Shown here piece by piece: positions 8,849 through 16,782 of a stretch of DNA of 42,585 nt. The number at the start of each line of letters is the position of its first letter. Positions within the stretch are counted from its first letter, which is position 1. The stretch lies in NCBI GenBank assembly GCA_903844155.1, contig CAIMSU010000349.1, positions 1 through 42,585 on the forward strand, given 5' to 3'. Position numbers and translations under genes: made by a program. The notes under the pieces were generated by a model. The model made no database searches. It had not been told where the DNA came from and saw nothing but the letters and a program-made list of their open reading frames with translations. The DNA is from an uncultured Pseudomonadota bacterium (GTDB lineage: Bacteria > Myxococcota_A > UBA796 > SXON01).

Positions 8849-10250
8849 GCTTCTGGAGCTTGTACCGGAGCCCTTCGCGGGAGACCGAGAGGGACCGTGC
8901 AGCCTGCGCCTTGTTCCCGCCGGCCCGATCGAGCGCGCGCTTGAGGAGCTCGCCCTCCAGCTCGTCCAGGAAGGCGGTCAGGTCTACGTCGCCGGAGGGC
9001 AGGAGCGTGGCGGTTGCCGAGCGGGTCTGCCCGATGCGCGCCGGGAGATCGTCCCGTCCGAGCGAGGATGGACCCATCACGACGAGCCGCTCAGCGACGT
9101 TTTCGAGCTCGCGGACGTTGCCGGGCCAGTCGTAGGCGAGGACGGCCTGCGCGACGTCCGTGGGGACGGCCGGCACCGGGCGGCCGTATCGCGTGGCGAA
9201 GACGTCCAGAAAATGAGCGAGAAGTACGGGAATGTCGGCGCGCCGCTCGCGGAGCGGGGGAACGCGGATGGTGACGACGTTCAGCCGATAGTAGAGGTCC
9301 GCCCGGAACCGCCCCGCGGTGACTTCGGCGCCGAGATCCCGGTGCGTTGCAGCGACGAGGCGGGCGTCCACGCGCACCTCCGTCGTCCCGCCCACGCGCG
9401 TCACGACGCGCTCCTGCAGAACACGCAGGAGCTTCACCTGGGTGCGCTGGTCCACCTCTCCGAGCTCGTCGAGGAACAGGGTGCCGCCCTGCGCCTGTTC
9501 AAAACACCCGCCGTGGCGCGCGATCGCCCCCGTGAACGCGCCCTTTTCATGCCCGAACAGCTCGCTCTCGATCACGCCCTCGGCCAGCGCAGCAAGGTGC
9601 GCCGCGACGAACGGGCCTCGGGATCGCACGGACGCCTCGTGGATCGCCCGCGCGATCCGCTCTTTTCCCGTGCCGGTCTCCCCCAGCACGAGGACCGTGG
9701 CGTCCGACGACGCGGCGAGCTGCGCCTGCTCAAGGACCATCGCCATCGCATCGCTGCGAAAGACGAGCGCGGGAAGCGCCTTCAACGCCCGGTTCTCGGC
9801 GCGAACGCGGGTCAGCTCGGCCTCGATGTTCGCCCGCGCCATCCCGTTCCGGAGCACCGACTCCACACGCTCCACCGCGAGCGGCTTGGTGAGAAAATCG
9901 TGCGCGCCCGCCCGCATCGCGCGGACCGCGTCGTCGATGGAGCCATGGGCGGTCACGACGATCACCACCACTCCCGGCGCCCGCGACCGGAACAGGTCCA
10001 GCAGGGCCAGACCGTCCATCCCGGGGAGGCGGACGTCCGTCACCAGGACCTCGCACGGGGACTCGCCTTCCGCGCGCGTGAGCGCGTCCGCCGCCAGCTC
10101 GGCAGTCGTGAACGTACGCGCGGCAAAGCCCAGCCCGCGCGCGATCTCCGCGATCGCATCGGCCGCGCTGCGGTGGTCGTCGACCACCCAGACCTCCCCC
10201 ACGGCAGCGCCCGACGTCACGGGGCGGCCGGGGTCGCTAGTTTTCGCCAT
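8829..10250 (-). CDS. NtrC-family sigma-54-dependent response regulator
   Basis: Transcription activator of sigma-54 promoters, 473 aa. The receiver domain (about 18-130) has acidic Asp24/Asp25, phospho-acceptor Asp72 (TDVRLPG), Thr100 and Lys122 (TKP). The AAA+ domain has Walker A GETGTGKE (190-197), an intact GAFTGA sigma-54 contact loop (237-242), Walker B FLDELGE and the C-terminal WPGNVRELEN motif. A Fis-type helix-turn-helix closes the protein (GGNKAQAARSLSVSREGLRYKLQK). It is translationally coupled to its neighbours: it overlaps the PepSY-like gene by 14 bp and the kinase by 20 bp. Likely targets are the two sigma-54-type promoters in this window at about 7250 and 10758. Confidence 0.96.
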   Translation of the reverse strand: MAKTSDPGRPVTSGAAVGEVWVVDDHRSAADAIAEIARGLGFAARTFTTAELAADALTRAEGESPCEVLVTDVRLPGMDGLALLDLFRSRAPGVVVIVVTAHGSIDDAVRAMRAGAHDFLTKPLAVERVESVLRNGMARANIEAELTRVRAENRALKALPALVFRSDAMAMVLEQAQLAASSDATVLVLGETGTGKERIARAIHEASVRSRGPFVAAHLAALAEGVIESELFGHEKGAFTGAIARHGGCFEQAQGGTLFLDELGEVDQRTQVKLLRVLQERVVTRVGGTTEVRVDARLVAATHRDLGAEVTAGRFRADLYYRLNVVTIRVPPLRERRADIPVLLAHFLDVFATRYGRPVPAVPTDVAQAVLAYDWPGNVRELENVAERLVVMGPSSLGRDDLPARIGQTRSATATLLPSGDVDLTAFLDELEGELLKRALDRAGGNKAQAARSLSVSREGLRYKLQKHGLDRA

Positions 10251-10698
10251 CCGCGTTCTCTTTGCTCTTCACGGCGCCGGCGGCGTCCATCGCGATCTCC
10301 ATGCGCTTCTTGCCCTGCTCCAGCAGCACCTCGTATGCCGTCGCCCCGTTCGCGGTGGAGCGCTCCGCGCGCTTTGCCGTCCAGCCCTTGTAGGTCACGA
10401 TCGTGGCCTGGACCGGTGCTGGCAGCGCGGTGATCGCCATCATCTCCTCTTCCTCGAGCAGCTTGCCGTCGGCCGAGAACGCGACGTCCAACGAGCGATC
10501 CGCCAGCTTGATCCCAGCTTCGTAGCGCTGCTGGCCGTCCTCCTTCTCGGTGCTCGCCTCGCCAACCGTCCAGCCGGCGTAGGTCGACGCGATCGCCGCC
10601 TGCACAGGCTGTGGCAGGTCGGTCACCTTGAGCTCGGTCTCGGCGGCGAGCGCACGGTGGGAGGAAAAAAGCAGAAAGGATGCGACGAGAAAGGACAT
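10237..10698 (-). CDS. Periplasmic tandem PepSY-like protein
   Basis: Small exported protein, 153 aa from the ATG at 10698, which has AGGAG five bases upstream; a longer frame to 10743 would lack a ribosome site and spoil the signal peptide. The signal peptide (MSFLVASFLLFSSHRALA) is followed by two repeats of about 60 residues: each begins with LP.PVQA.I...Y.GW and ends in a beta-pattern segment with Asp-Gly (FSADGKLLEEEE; MDAAGAVKSKE), as in PepSY-like (DUF2874) proteins. It is the first gene of the operon with the response regulator and kinase, behind its own sigma-54-type promoter. By analogy with small periplasmic partners of sensor kinases it may modulate the kinase, but that is inference. 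Confidence 0.8.
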   Translation of the reverse strand: MSFLVASFLLFSSHRALAAETELKVTDLPQPVQAAIASTYAGWTVGEASTEKEDGQQRYEAGIKLADRSLDVAFSADGKLLEEEEMMAITALPAPVQATIVTYKGWTAKRAERSTANGATAYEVLLEQGKKRMEIAMDAAGAVKSKENADGEN

Positions 10699-10750
10699 GG
10701 CAACTCCTGGTGCGAGGGGTTCTGGTGAGAAGACCGCCTCCAAGCCCTCT

Positions 10751-10765
10751 GCAAACTTCGTGCCG
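10751..10765 (-). promoter_or_regulatory. Sigma-54 (-24/-12) promoter of the regulatory operon
   Basis: On the minus strand the site reads CGGCACGAAGTTTGC, matching TGGCAC-N5-TTGC at all fixed bases except the first (C for T); the next base is A, giving TTGCA. The predicted start near 10739 leaves a leader of about 40 nt before the ATG at 10698. This suggests that the activator controls its own operon. Confidence 0.72.
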
Positions 10766-10781
10766 CGCCGGAAATGGGACC

Positions 10782-10794
10782 GCGTGGATCAGCC
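10782..10794 (-). promoter_or_regulatory. Candidate activator site, copy B
   Basis: GGCTGATCCACGC on the minus strand, ending at the methyltransferase stop codon and only about 17 bp upstream of the -24 element, closer than most enhancer sites. It matches 12 of 13 bases of copy A. No clear dyad is visible. Confidence 0.3.
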
Positions 10795-11900
10795 TACGAC
10801 CGTCCGAACAGCGCCCCAGGGCCCGGGCGCGAAAAATCGTACTCCGCCAGCACCCCTACGTGCCCGTCCTGAACCGACCGTGCGACCGGAAGGCGCATCG
10901 CGACCTCCTGCCGCGTGATCACCGGAAAGCCGTAGTGGGCCGACACGTGCCCCGCCTGCTTTCCGGCCGCCTCACGCGCGCGCATGAACCCCTCGTGGTT
11001 CGCCAGGCGGTCAACGACGCGCTCCCGGCCGAGATCCACCGCCCGCCGCAACGTGCGGTCGATCGTCGACGCCAGACCTGCCTCCCGCTCCACGCCGATG
11101 CTGCTCCGACCCGCGGCGAGCGCTGCCGCCATCGTGGTCCCCGTGCCGGCGAACGGATCCAACACGACGTCCCCCTGCATCGCAAACATATGGATCAACC
11201 TGTACGGCAGCTCAAACGGGAACGCAGCGCTCCGCTCCCGAACGTCCTGCTCCCCGAGCTCCTGGCGGGCGCCTCGCAGGTCCGTCCAAAGGTCCGAGAA
11301 CCAGACGTTTCGCTCCTCCCAGAAGTACGCCGACTCCGTGCGCCGGACCTTCTCACCTGCATCGAACGCCCGCTTTCCGCCCTTGCGGAGCACCAGGATG
11401 TACTCGTGCTCGTAGGTCACGTAAGCACCGGCGGGAAGCATGCCCGAGCCCATGAACTTGTTCGGCGAGTTGTTGGGCTTGCGCCACAGGATGTCCGGCA
11501 GCGGCGTGAAGCCGAGGCGCATCGCGGAGGCGAGGATCCGCGCGTGGTTCGGGTACAGGCAGAACTCCGAGTCACCATCGGCGTCGGTCACGCTGCGGGT
11601 CGCGTCGCCGATGTTGACGCACAGAAAACCGCCGGGGACCAGGACGCGCCTGCACTCCGACCACACAGCATCCAGGACGAGATGCATGGCCTCAAACGCC
11701 GCCATTCCGTTACCCGCCTGAAGGGCCGAAGCGGCGTCAGGGTTGAACGCGCCGAAGGCCTCGTCCCACATGGCGACCATGGGGTAGGGCGGCGACGTGA
11801 CAACCAGGTGCACGCTCGCGTCCGCGACGGGCGGGATCGTCCGTGCATCGCCGGTCAGCACGGTGTGGTGGGTCTGCAGCACGTATCCGCGTAATTCCAT
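10794..11900 (-). CDS. Solitary DNA methyltransferase, TSPPY type
   Basis: Amino-methyltransferase acting on DNA, 368 aa from MELRGY at 11900. Catalytic motif IV TSPPYP is at residues 35-40 and the S-adenosylmethionine motif I DPFAGTGTT at 248-256, so the catalytic motif precedes the cofactor motif as in the beta-type order. The Ser before PPY favours N4-cytosine over N6-adenine, which is family knowledge and not proof. The final 80 residues are not typical of the core fold and may help target recognition. No restriction endonuclease gene is nearby, so it looks like an orphan modification enzyme. The frame is open up to 12275, but that stretch is GC-rich intergenic repeat; the start chosen is the first Met next to the conserved fold. 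Confidence 0.88.
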   Translation of the reverse strand: MELRGYVLQTHHTVLTGDARTIPPVADASVHLVVTSPPYPMVAMWDEAFGAFNPDAASALQAGNGMAAFEAMHLVLDAVWSECRRVLVPGGFLCVNIGDATRSVTDADGDSEFCLYPNHARILASAMRLGFTPLPDILWRKPNNSPNKFMGSGMLPAGAYVTYEHEYILVLRKGGKRAFDAGEKVRRTESAYFWEERNVWFSDLWTDLRGARQELGEQDVRERSAAFPFELPYRLIHMFAMQGDVVLDPFAGTGTTMAAALAAGRSSIGVEREAGLASTIDRTLRRAVDLGRERVVDRLANHEGFMRAREAAGKQAGHVSAHYGFPVITRQEVAMRLPVARSVQDGHVGVLAEYDFSRPGPGALFGRS

Positions 11901-11950
11901 GCCTGCGTGAGCGGTCAGCGGTTGATCTCTTCCAGAGTGACGCGCTACCG

Positions 11951-12020
11951 TTTTTTCTGAGGGAGGCGGCTGCTCGCCGCCCCCCTCCGGCCGCCGCGGG
12001 CGGCCTACCCCCGGGCCGGG
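11951..12020 (+). repeat. Double-hairpin intergenic repeat, copy 1
   Basis: About 70 bp with a T-run, then a stem-loop of about 10 bp (GGGAGGCGGC against GCCGCCCCCC), then a second stem GGCCGCC/GGCGGCC at 11989-12005 followed by TACCCCC. The same layout occurs inverted at 38061-38130. It sits in the divergent gap 11901-12226, which also contains a small inverted repeat (GATTCG/CGAATC, 12030-12047) and no gene; no convincing promoter was found there. Confidence 0.75.
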
Positions 12021-12226
12021 CCCTAACCCGATTCGCTTGGGCGAATCGAGCGACTTTGCTCCGCCGCAAGCGCCGGGGTACCGGCGGGCGGCGTCGCAAA
12101 GGTCCGGGCCGGCCGCAAGTTTGAGGACGTGACGCTCGTCCACAGGACCACCTTCCCGTTCAATCAAAAATACCGTGAAGGGAAAGCCCACCAGCGTACA
12201 TCTACCCAGTGAACCCGGAAGAAAGA

Positions 12227-12844
12227 ATGGTCCCCCTCCTCGGAATCGTGGTCGTCGCCGCTGGCCTCGCCGCAACCCACACCCCGCTCCCGATCACCGT
12301 CGGCGCAGGCACCCGCGGCCGGCTTGCCGATGGGCTCTGGATCCCCGACGGCGTCGGCGGCGACGTGACCGTCAGCCCCCTCGCCAAGACCCCGGCGCTC
12401 GGCTTTTCCCTCGCCGGCGACTACAATTTCAGGCCGAACATCGCGAGTGACAGCGAAAAGACCATCGCCCAGATCGCCGCCATCTCGAACCCCTCCGCCA
12501 TCGTCGCCGCGCAGAACGACATCTGGAACGCCCGCTTTGCGGTGTCCGGCACCCTCGATGACCACGACGCCCCCCGCTTCCACGCCGGTCCGACCGCCTC
12601 GCTCGGCGTCGAGCTCCGGCAGGTTCAGCACCTCACCGTCAGCAGCACGAATGACGTCCCGGCCGTGACCCGCGCCGACGCGCCCGTCGAGGCCGGGCCC
12701 TTCCTCTCCGCCGGCGTGAACGCCGGGTTCGGCCCGCACTTCGGCCTCTCCCTCTCGGCGATCGACCGCCTGCGCGCGCCCCCGGGCGGAACAGCGCTCG
12801 GCCAGGAGCTCGGCACGCAGCTCGACGTCACCTTTCGCCGGTAG
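12227..12844 (+). CDS. Exported protein of unknown function, barrel-like
   Basis: 205 aa from the ATG at 12227, which has GGAAGAAAG just upstream; an in-frame GTG at 12209 is possible but less likely. The N-terminus is a hydrophobic signal-like segment (MVPLLGIVVVAAGLAATHT). The rest has alternating Gly/aromatic beta segments (GFSLAGDYNFRPNI, HAGPTASLGVELRQVQHLTV, SAGVNAGFGPHFGLSLSAIDRL) and ends in a short strand with LDVTFRR, compatible with a small outer-membrane or periplasmic beta protein. No family recognised. It lies 31 bp before the next barrel-like gene and may head the sigma-factor operon. Confidence 0.65.
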   Translation: MVPLLGIVVVAAGLAATHTPLPITVGAGTRGRLADGLWIPDGVGGDVTVSPLAKTPALGFSLAGDYNFRPNIASDSEKTIAQIAAISNPSAIVAAQNDIWNARFAVSGTLDDHDAPRFHAGPTASLGVELRQVQHLTVSSTNDVPAVTRADAPVEAGPFLSAGVNAGFGPHFGLSLSAIDRLRAPPGGTALGQELGTQLDVTFRR

Positions 12845-12875
12845 TCCATCACCCCACACCCCAAAGGAGTCCCCG

Positions 12876-13514
12876 ATGTTCGCCATCTTCTCCGCCCTCC
12901 TCCTCGCCCTCCCCTCGCCCGCCCGCGCCGGCGAGGTCAACCTCGGCTTCGGCCTCGCCGCGGTCGCCAACGACCCCTACGCGCAGACGGATGTGCTGCG
13001 CTCCGCCGCCGATTATCGGCTCGCCCCCTGGCTCTCCTTCGGCGCGCGCTTCGATCTCGCGGCGCCGCAGGAGGTCTGGGGCCCGACCCACGACACCGCC
13101 CTGCTCGAAGGGCTTGGCATCGAGCCGAGCTTGTCGTACATCCGCTGGATGGGCCAAGCGCGCGCGACGGTCACCCCGATCCACACCCGGCTCTCCGGCG
13201 GTGAGAACGCCTGGGCCACGAACCTCGAGCTTTTCGGCGGGCTGGCGATGGTGCGCACCCACGATCCGGACAGCGCGATCGTCGGCCCGGCGGACCCGTC
13301 GACGCAGGACGAAGTGCATCCGGGCGGCGTCGCGGGGATCGGGGTGAGCCTGGAGCGCGCGCGCGTCGGCACACGGCTGGAGGCCAGCACCACGATGTAC
13401 CGGGAGGACCTGTACGGGACGACGAGCGAAAAGCAGGCGCCAATCTGGCTTGACGCCGAGGTGTACTGGCGGCTCGGCCGGAGGGCCGCGAAGGGCGCGG
13501 GCGCGACCCCGTGA
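12876..13514 (+). CDS. Outer-membrane beta-barrel-like protein
   Basis: 212 aa, with AAAGGAG six bases before the ATG. A signal peptide (MFAIFSALLLALPSPARAG) precedes amphipathic strands: LGFGLAAVANDPY, APWLSFGARFDLA, LELFGGLAMVRTHD, GVAGIGVSLERARVGTRLEAST and a final IWLDAEVYWRLG. This is the pattern of the small outer-membrane barrel proteins common in myxobacteria, although the C-terminus runs about 10 residues past the last strand and does not end in Phe. It overlaps the next gene by 4 bp (GTGA), so the two are probably translated together and share regulation with the sigma factor two genes on. Confidence 0.7.
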   Translation: MFAIFSALLLALPSPARAGEVNLGFGLAAVANDPYAQTDVLRSAADYRLAPWLSFGARFDLAAPQEVWGPTHDTALLEGLGIEPSLSYIRWMGQARATVTPIHTRLSGGENAWATNLELFGGLAMVRTHDPDSAIVGPADPSTQDEVHPGGVAGIGVSLERARVGTRLEASTTMYREDLYGTTSEKQAPIWLDAEVYWRLGRRAAKGAGATP

Positions 13515-14317
13515 ACTGGTACGTCGCCGACCTGGCTGCTGCGGAAGCAGACAAAGCCGCCCTCATGTCGGCCTGGCCCGGCGCTGACGTGGTCGTGCGC
13601 GTTGGCGTACCCAGCCCGCTCGACTGGGCGAAGGACGGCGGGGTCTGGGAGCGCGGGGACGTGCTGCAGGTGCGGGTCGGCGAGGTCCACCGAACGGTCA
13701 CCAACCCGGCCGACGCGCGGACGCGGGTAGAGCTTGCGCGCGCGCTGACCCGGCCGATGGGCGGGGTCGTCGCGTTGCCCGACAGCACCATTACCCGTCA
13801 CGTTCCGGCCGACAGCAGCACGGCCTGGACGCTGGCGGCGGGGCCCGGCTTTGGCGTGCAGGCCGGCGGGGCGCCCGTCCACCTCGCCCTGTCTGTCGTG
13901 GGCACGCTCGGCGACGCCTGGGCGGGCGGCACGCTGCTCGCCGACATCGGCAGCTCCTGGCCGATCGGGGTCCAAGGCAACCGCTGGGGCGCCGGGGCGC
14001 TCGCGGGCCTGCGCGTGCCGCTCTGGTCGGGGCACCTGGAATGGGGCGCGGGGGTCGGTGCCCGGCTGCGAACGCTGACGGCGGACGGGGCGGAATATGA
14101 CCGGATCGTGCCCGCGCTCTACGAACGCGAGACCTTCTCGCGGCACCTCGGCCCGACCTGGGAGGCCAGCGTGGGCCTGCTGCTGGAGCTGGACGACCCG
14201 GCGCGGGCGCTGACCCCGGCGACCGTGGATATCGGCGGACAAAGCGCCGTACTCCTCCCCGGCTGCGCCGCGCTGGAGATCGGTGTCGGGCGACGAGCAG
14301 AGGGAACCCCGCGATGA
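13511..14317 (+). CDS. Unknown two-part protein coupled to a sigma factor
   Basis: 268 aa, starting at a GTG that overlaps the upstream stop by 4 bp and ending in an ATGA overlap with the sigma-factor gene. Residues 1-85 look soluble and alpha/beta (WYVADLAAAEADKAAL, GDVLQVRVGEVHRTVTNPADARTRVELARALTRP). Residues about 98-235 show repeated Gly/aromatic beta segments (WTLAAGPGFGVQAGG, HLALSVVGTLGDAW, GHLEWGAGVGARLRTL, LGPTWEASVGLLLEL) like a barrel. There is no signal peptide, which is odd for a barrel; the first part may be a retained N-terminal domain, or export may not occur. No family recognised. Gene context suggests that it belongs to the signal chain feeding the sigma factor. Confidence 0.7.
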   Translation: MNWYVADLAAAEADKAALMSAWPGADVVVRVGVPSPLDWAKDGGVWERGDVLQVRVGEVHRTVTNPADARTRVELARALTRPMGGVVALPDSTITRHVPADSSTAWTLAAGPGFGVQAGGAPVHLALSVVGTLGDAWAGGTLLADIGSSWPIGVQGNRWGAGALAGLRVPLWSGHLEWGAGVGARLRTLTADGAEYDRIVPALYERETFSRHLGPTWEASVGLLLELDDPARALTPATVDIGGQSAVLLPGCAALEIGVGRRAEGTPR

Positions 14318-14928
14318 ACCCCGAGAAGCTCTACCGCGACCATGCTGCCGAGGTGCTCGGCTGGGTCATCCGTCTCGGCGGCGCCGCGATGGATCCCGAG
14401 GACGTCGCCCACGAGGTGTTCGAGATCGCCATTCGCAAGTTCGCGACGCTGGAAACGGCGACGTGCAGCCCGACGACGTGGCTCTACGGGATCACGCGTC
14501 GGGTGCTCGCCAACCGGCGACGGGCGGCGTGGTGGCGGCGCGTGCTGTCCATGCGCCCTGCGGATGCGGCAGGAGAGGGCGACGAAAGCGCGGAGTGGGC
14601 CAGCGATGCCGAGCCGCCGGATGAGGCGCTGGAGCACGAACGCCGGCGCCGAGCCGTCCAGCGGGCGCTCCAGCGGGTCTCGGAGCTTGACCGGGAGGTG
14701 CTGGTGCTCGCGGGGATGGAGGAGCGGAGCGCGCCGGAGACGGCGGAGATGCTGGGGATTCCGGTGGGGACGGTCCACAGCCGGCTGCACAACGCGCGCC
14801 GGCGGTTCGCTTCGGCGCTGGCGGCCGAGGGGATCCGGTCGATCGAGTCGGACGCTGGTCGGGGCGAGGAAGGCGGCGGCGTGGTGTCCAACGTCATCGC
14901 GTTGCGCCCGCGCGGGGGTCGGCCATGA
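14314..14928 (+). CDS. ECF RNA polymerase sigma factor
   Basis: 204 aa alternative sigma factor. Region 2 (about 5-75) has the LYRDHAAEVLGWVIRLGG start, the DPEDVAHEVFEIAIRKF core and TWLYGITRRVLANRRR for -10 recognition. An acidic, variable linker (about 85-110) follows. Region 4 (about 118-170) has LQRVSELDREVLVLAGMEERSAPETAEMLGIPVGTVHSRL, the classic helix-turn-helix that reads the -35 element. The last 35 residues are an unusual Gly/Arg tail. It overlaps both neighbours by 4 bp. The partner expected to hold it inactive is the membrane protein encoded next. Confidence 0.93.
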   Translation: MNPEKLYRDHAAEVLGWVIRLGGAAMDPEDVAHEVFEIAIRKFATLETATCSPTTWLYGITRRVLANRRRAAWWRRVLSMRPADAAGEGDESAEWASDAEPPDEALEHERRRRAVQRALQRVSELDREVLVLAGMEERSAPETAEMLGIPVGTVHSRLHNARRRFASALAAEGIRSIESDAGRGEEGGGVVSNVIALRPRGGRP

Positions 14929-15851
14929 AGGACCCGACCACGCCGACGGCCGAGGAGGTCGAGCGCGTCGCCATCGGCGTGTCGGACCGGGAGCTCCGCA
15001 CGCTTGCGGGCTGGACTGCGCCGACGGCTGAGGAGGTCGCACGGCTGCTCGCGCCGGGCGCACGACCCGTCCGCCCCTTACCGGGGGGAGGTGGCCGACG
15101 GCCGGAGCGGGGATCGCGGCGCTGGTCAGCAGCCAGCCTGCTCGTCGCCGGTCTTGCAGCAGCGGCGTGGTGGGCGGGATCGCGGGAGCCCACGCCCGCG
15201 CTGTGGACGGCAGCGCCTGCGTCTGCGAGCCACACGAGCGCGGCAGCGGCTCCAGCGTCCACAGTGGAAACGGCACCCGCGCCTGCGTCTCCCCCCTCGC
15301 CGGCCTTCGTCGTGGCGATAACGCCGTCGCCCTCGGCCTCCTCGTCGCCCTCGGCCCCGTCGCCCGTCCCCCCGACCCCGCCATCGTCCGCAGCGCCCGA
15401 GCCCCCCGCGCCATCCACCCCGCCCGGCCTGGCCCCAACGCCCTTGCCGCCCGTCGACCTCGCCGCGCTCCTTGACCGCCGCGCCGCGCTCCCAACTCCG
15501 ATCGTGCTGCCTGCGGACGTCGCCTCGGGGATTTCCTTGCTCGCGGACGTCGACCGCTATCTGGGGACCGCGCCCGCCGATCTACAGCCTGAAGCGGAGG
15601 TTCTACGACTCGATCTCATCGCTGACGTCCGGGCACCGGGCACCGCGCTCATCGAGCTTGAGGCCTGGCTCGCCAACCACCACCACGACCCGCGCGAGGC
15701 CGATGTCGCCTCGCTCGCCGCGCACGTGGCAATCGACCGGCTGGGCGACTGCGCCAGGGCGACGGACGCGCTGAAGACGATGGCGCGCGCGGGGACGACC
15801 GCGCAAAAGGAGCAGGCGCGGGCGCTGTTGTCGGGGTGCAAGGGCGGCTAA
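14925..15851 (+). CDS. Probable membrane anti-sigma factor
   Basis: 308 aa, overlapping the sigma-factor gene by 4 bp. Residues 1-60 form a short cytoplasmic part with two copies of a TPTAEEVER/APTAEEVAR motif. One membrane segment follows at about 67-87 (WSAASLLVAGLAAAAWWAG), then a long Ala/Pro/Ser linker (about 95-178) spanning the periplasm or cell wall, and a helical C-terminal domain of about 120 residues (ISLLADVDRYLG, LRLDLIADV, HVAIDRLGDCARATDALKTMARAG) that resembles TPR-like helical repeats. No zinc-binding HxxxCxxC anti-sigma motif is visible, so the assignment rests on gene order, topology and coupling. Confidence 0.7.
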   Translation: MKDPTTPTAEEVERVAIGVSDRELRTLAGWTAPTAEEVARLLAPGARPVRPLPGGGGRRPERGSRRWSAASLLVAGLAAAAWWAGSREPTPALWTAAPASASHTSAAAAPASTVETAPAPASPPSPAFVVAITPSPSASSSPSAPSPVPPTPPSSAAPEPPAPSTPPGLAPTPLPPVDLAALLDRRAALPTPIVLPADVASGISLLADVDRYLGTAPADLQPEAEVLRLDLIADVRAPGTALIELEAWLANHHHDPREADVASLAAHVAIDRLGDCARATDALKTMARAGTTAQKEQARALLSGCKGG

Positions 15852-15852
15852 G

Positions 15853-16770
15853 GTGCGTTTCATGCCTGTGACCCTCGAAACCGACCGCGTTCGCCTCACG
15901 ATCTCGCCGGAGCTTGGCGGCAGCGTCATGGGATTGCGAGCGCTCGTTGCCGGGCGATGGGTCGGACTGATGCCCGAACCCGGCACGCCGGGCTGCGATC
16001 TCGCCGCGGCCAGCTTCATCATGGCGCCCTACTCCAACCGGATCGCAGACGGGCGCTTCGCGTTCGACAGGCGCCCGTACCAGCTCCAGAACGGCGCGAA
16101 CCACGCCATCCACGGCGACGTGCGCAAGCGCCCGTGGCGCGTGCAGTCGTCGGCAGCGAGCAGCCTGGAACTGGCTTTTCGCAGCGCCGAGCATGAGGGC
16201 GTCAACTGGCCGTGGCCCTTTGACGCAGACCTGAGCTACGCCGTGGACGGCGCGACGATCACGACGACGCTGGTCCTGACCAACCGCGGCGACTCCCGGA
16301 TGCCCGCAGGGTTCGGCTTCCACCCGTACTTCTTGCGCGAGCCGCTTGACGCCCCCGCCGCAGCCTCCCCACCATCCCTGAAATTCCGCACCACCGCCAC
16401 CTACCCGGACGCCAACGGCACCCGCATCCCCTCCGGCCCTGCCGTCTACGATCCGCTCGCGGACTACACCGTCGACCGTCCGCTCCTCCCCGGCCGGTTC
16501 CACGACTACTGCGCGACCGGGTACGACGGTGCTGGGCACATCCGCTGGCCCTCGCTCGGCCTGCGCCTCGAATTCACCGCCTCAGAGGTATTGTCCCACC
16601 TCGTCGTCTACAATCCGCCGAAGCCGTACTTCGCGGTCGAGCCGGTCAGCAACGCCAACGACGGCGTCAACCTGCTGGCGCGTGGCGACGGGACGTCCGG
16701 CGTTCATACCCTTGGACCCGGAGAATCCATGACGGGCAGGCTGCGCTGGGACGTGGTGACGGATCCTTGA
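15853..16770 (+). CDS. Aldose 1-epimerase-like protein
   Basis: Galactose mutarotase-fold protein, about 302-305 aa (GTG at 15853 or ATG at 15862). Expected landmarks are present: APYSNRIADGRF, NHAIHGDVRKRPW with the first His, GFGFHPYF with the second His, and YFAVEPVSNANDGVN with the probable catalytic Glu. It would interconvert alpha and beta anomers of a sugar or act on a phosphorylated sugar as YeaD-like proteins do; the exact substrate cannot be told. It begins directly after the anti-sigma gene, so it may be read through from it, but a functional link is not evident. Confidence 0.85.
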   Translation: MRFMPVTLETDRVRLTISPELGGSVMGLRALVAGRWVGLMPEPGTPGCDLAAASFIMAPYSNRIADGRFAFDRRPYQLQNGANHAIHGDVRKRPWRVQSSAASSLELAFRSAEHEGVNWPWPFDADLSYAVDGATITTTLVLTNRGDSRMPAGFGFHPYFLREPLDAPAAASPPSLKFRTTATYPDANGTRIPSGPAVYDPLADYTVDRPLLPGRFHDYCATGYDGAGHIRWPSLGLRLEFTASEVLSHLVVYNPPKPYFAVEPVSNANDGVNLLARGDGTSGVHTLGPGESMTGRLRWDVVTDP

Positions 16771-16782
16771 TAGCCGACACGG

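Noticed and set aside
11959-12005. Intrinsic terminator in double-hairpin repeat copy 1
   Set aside because: The T-run lies on the wrong side of the stem for either neighbouring gene, and both neighbours transcribe away from it.
11901-12275. N-terminal extension of the methyltransferase up to 12275
   Set aside because: The stretch is GC-rich hairpin repeat, and its translation has no similarity to methyltransferases.
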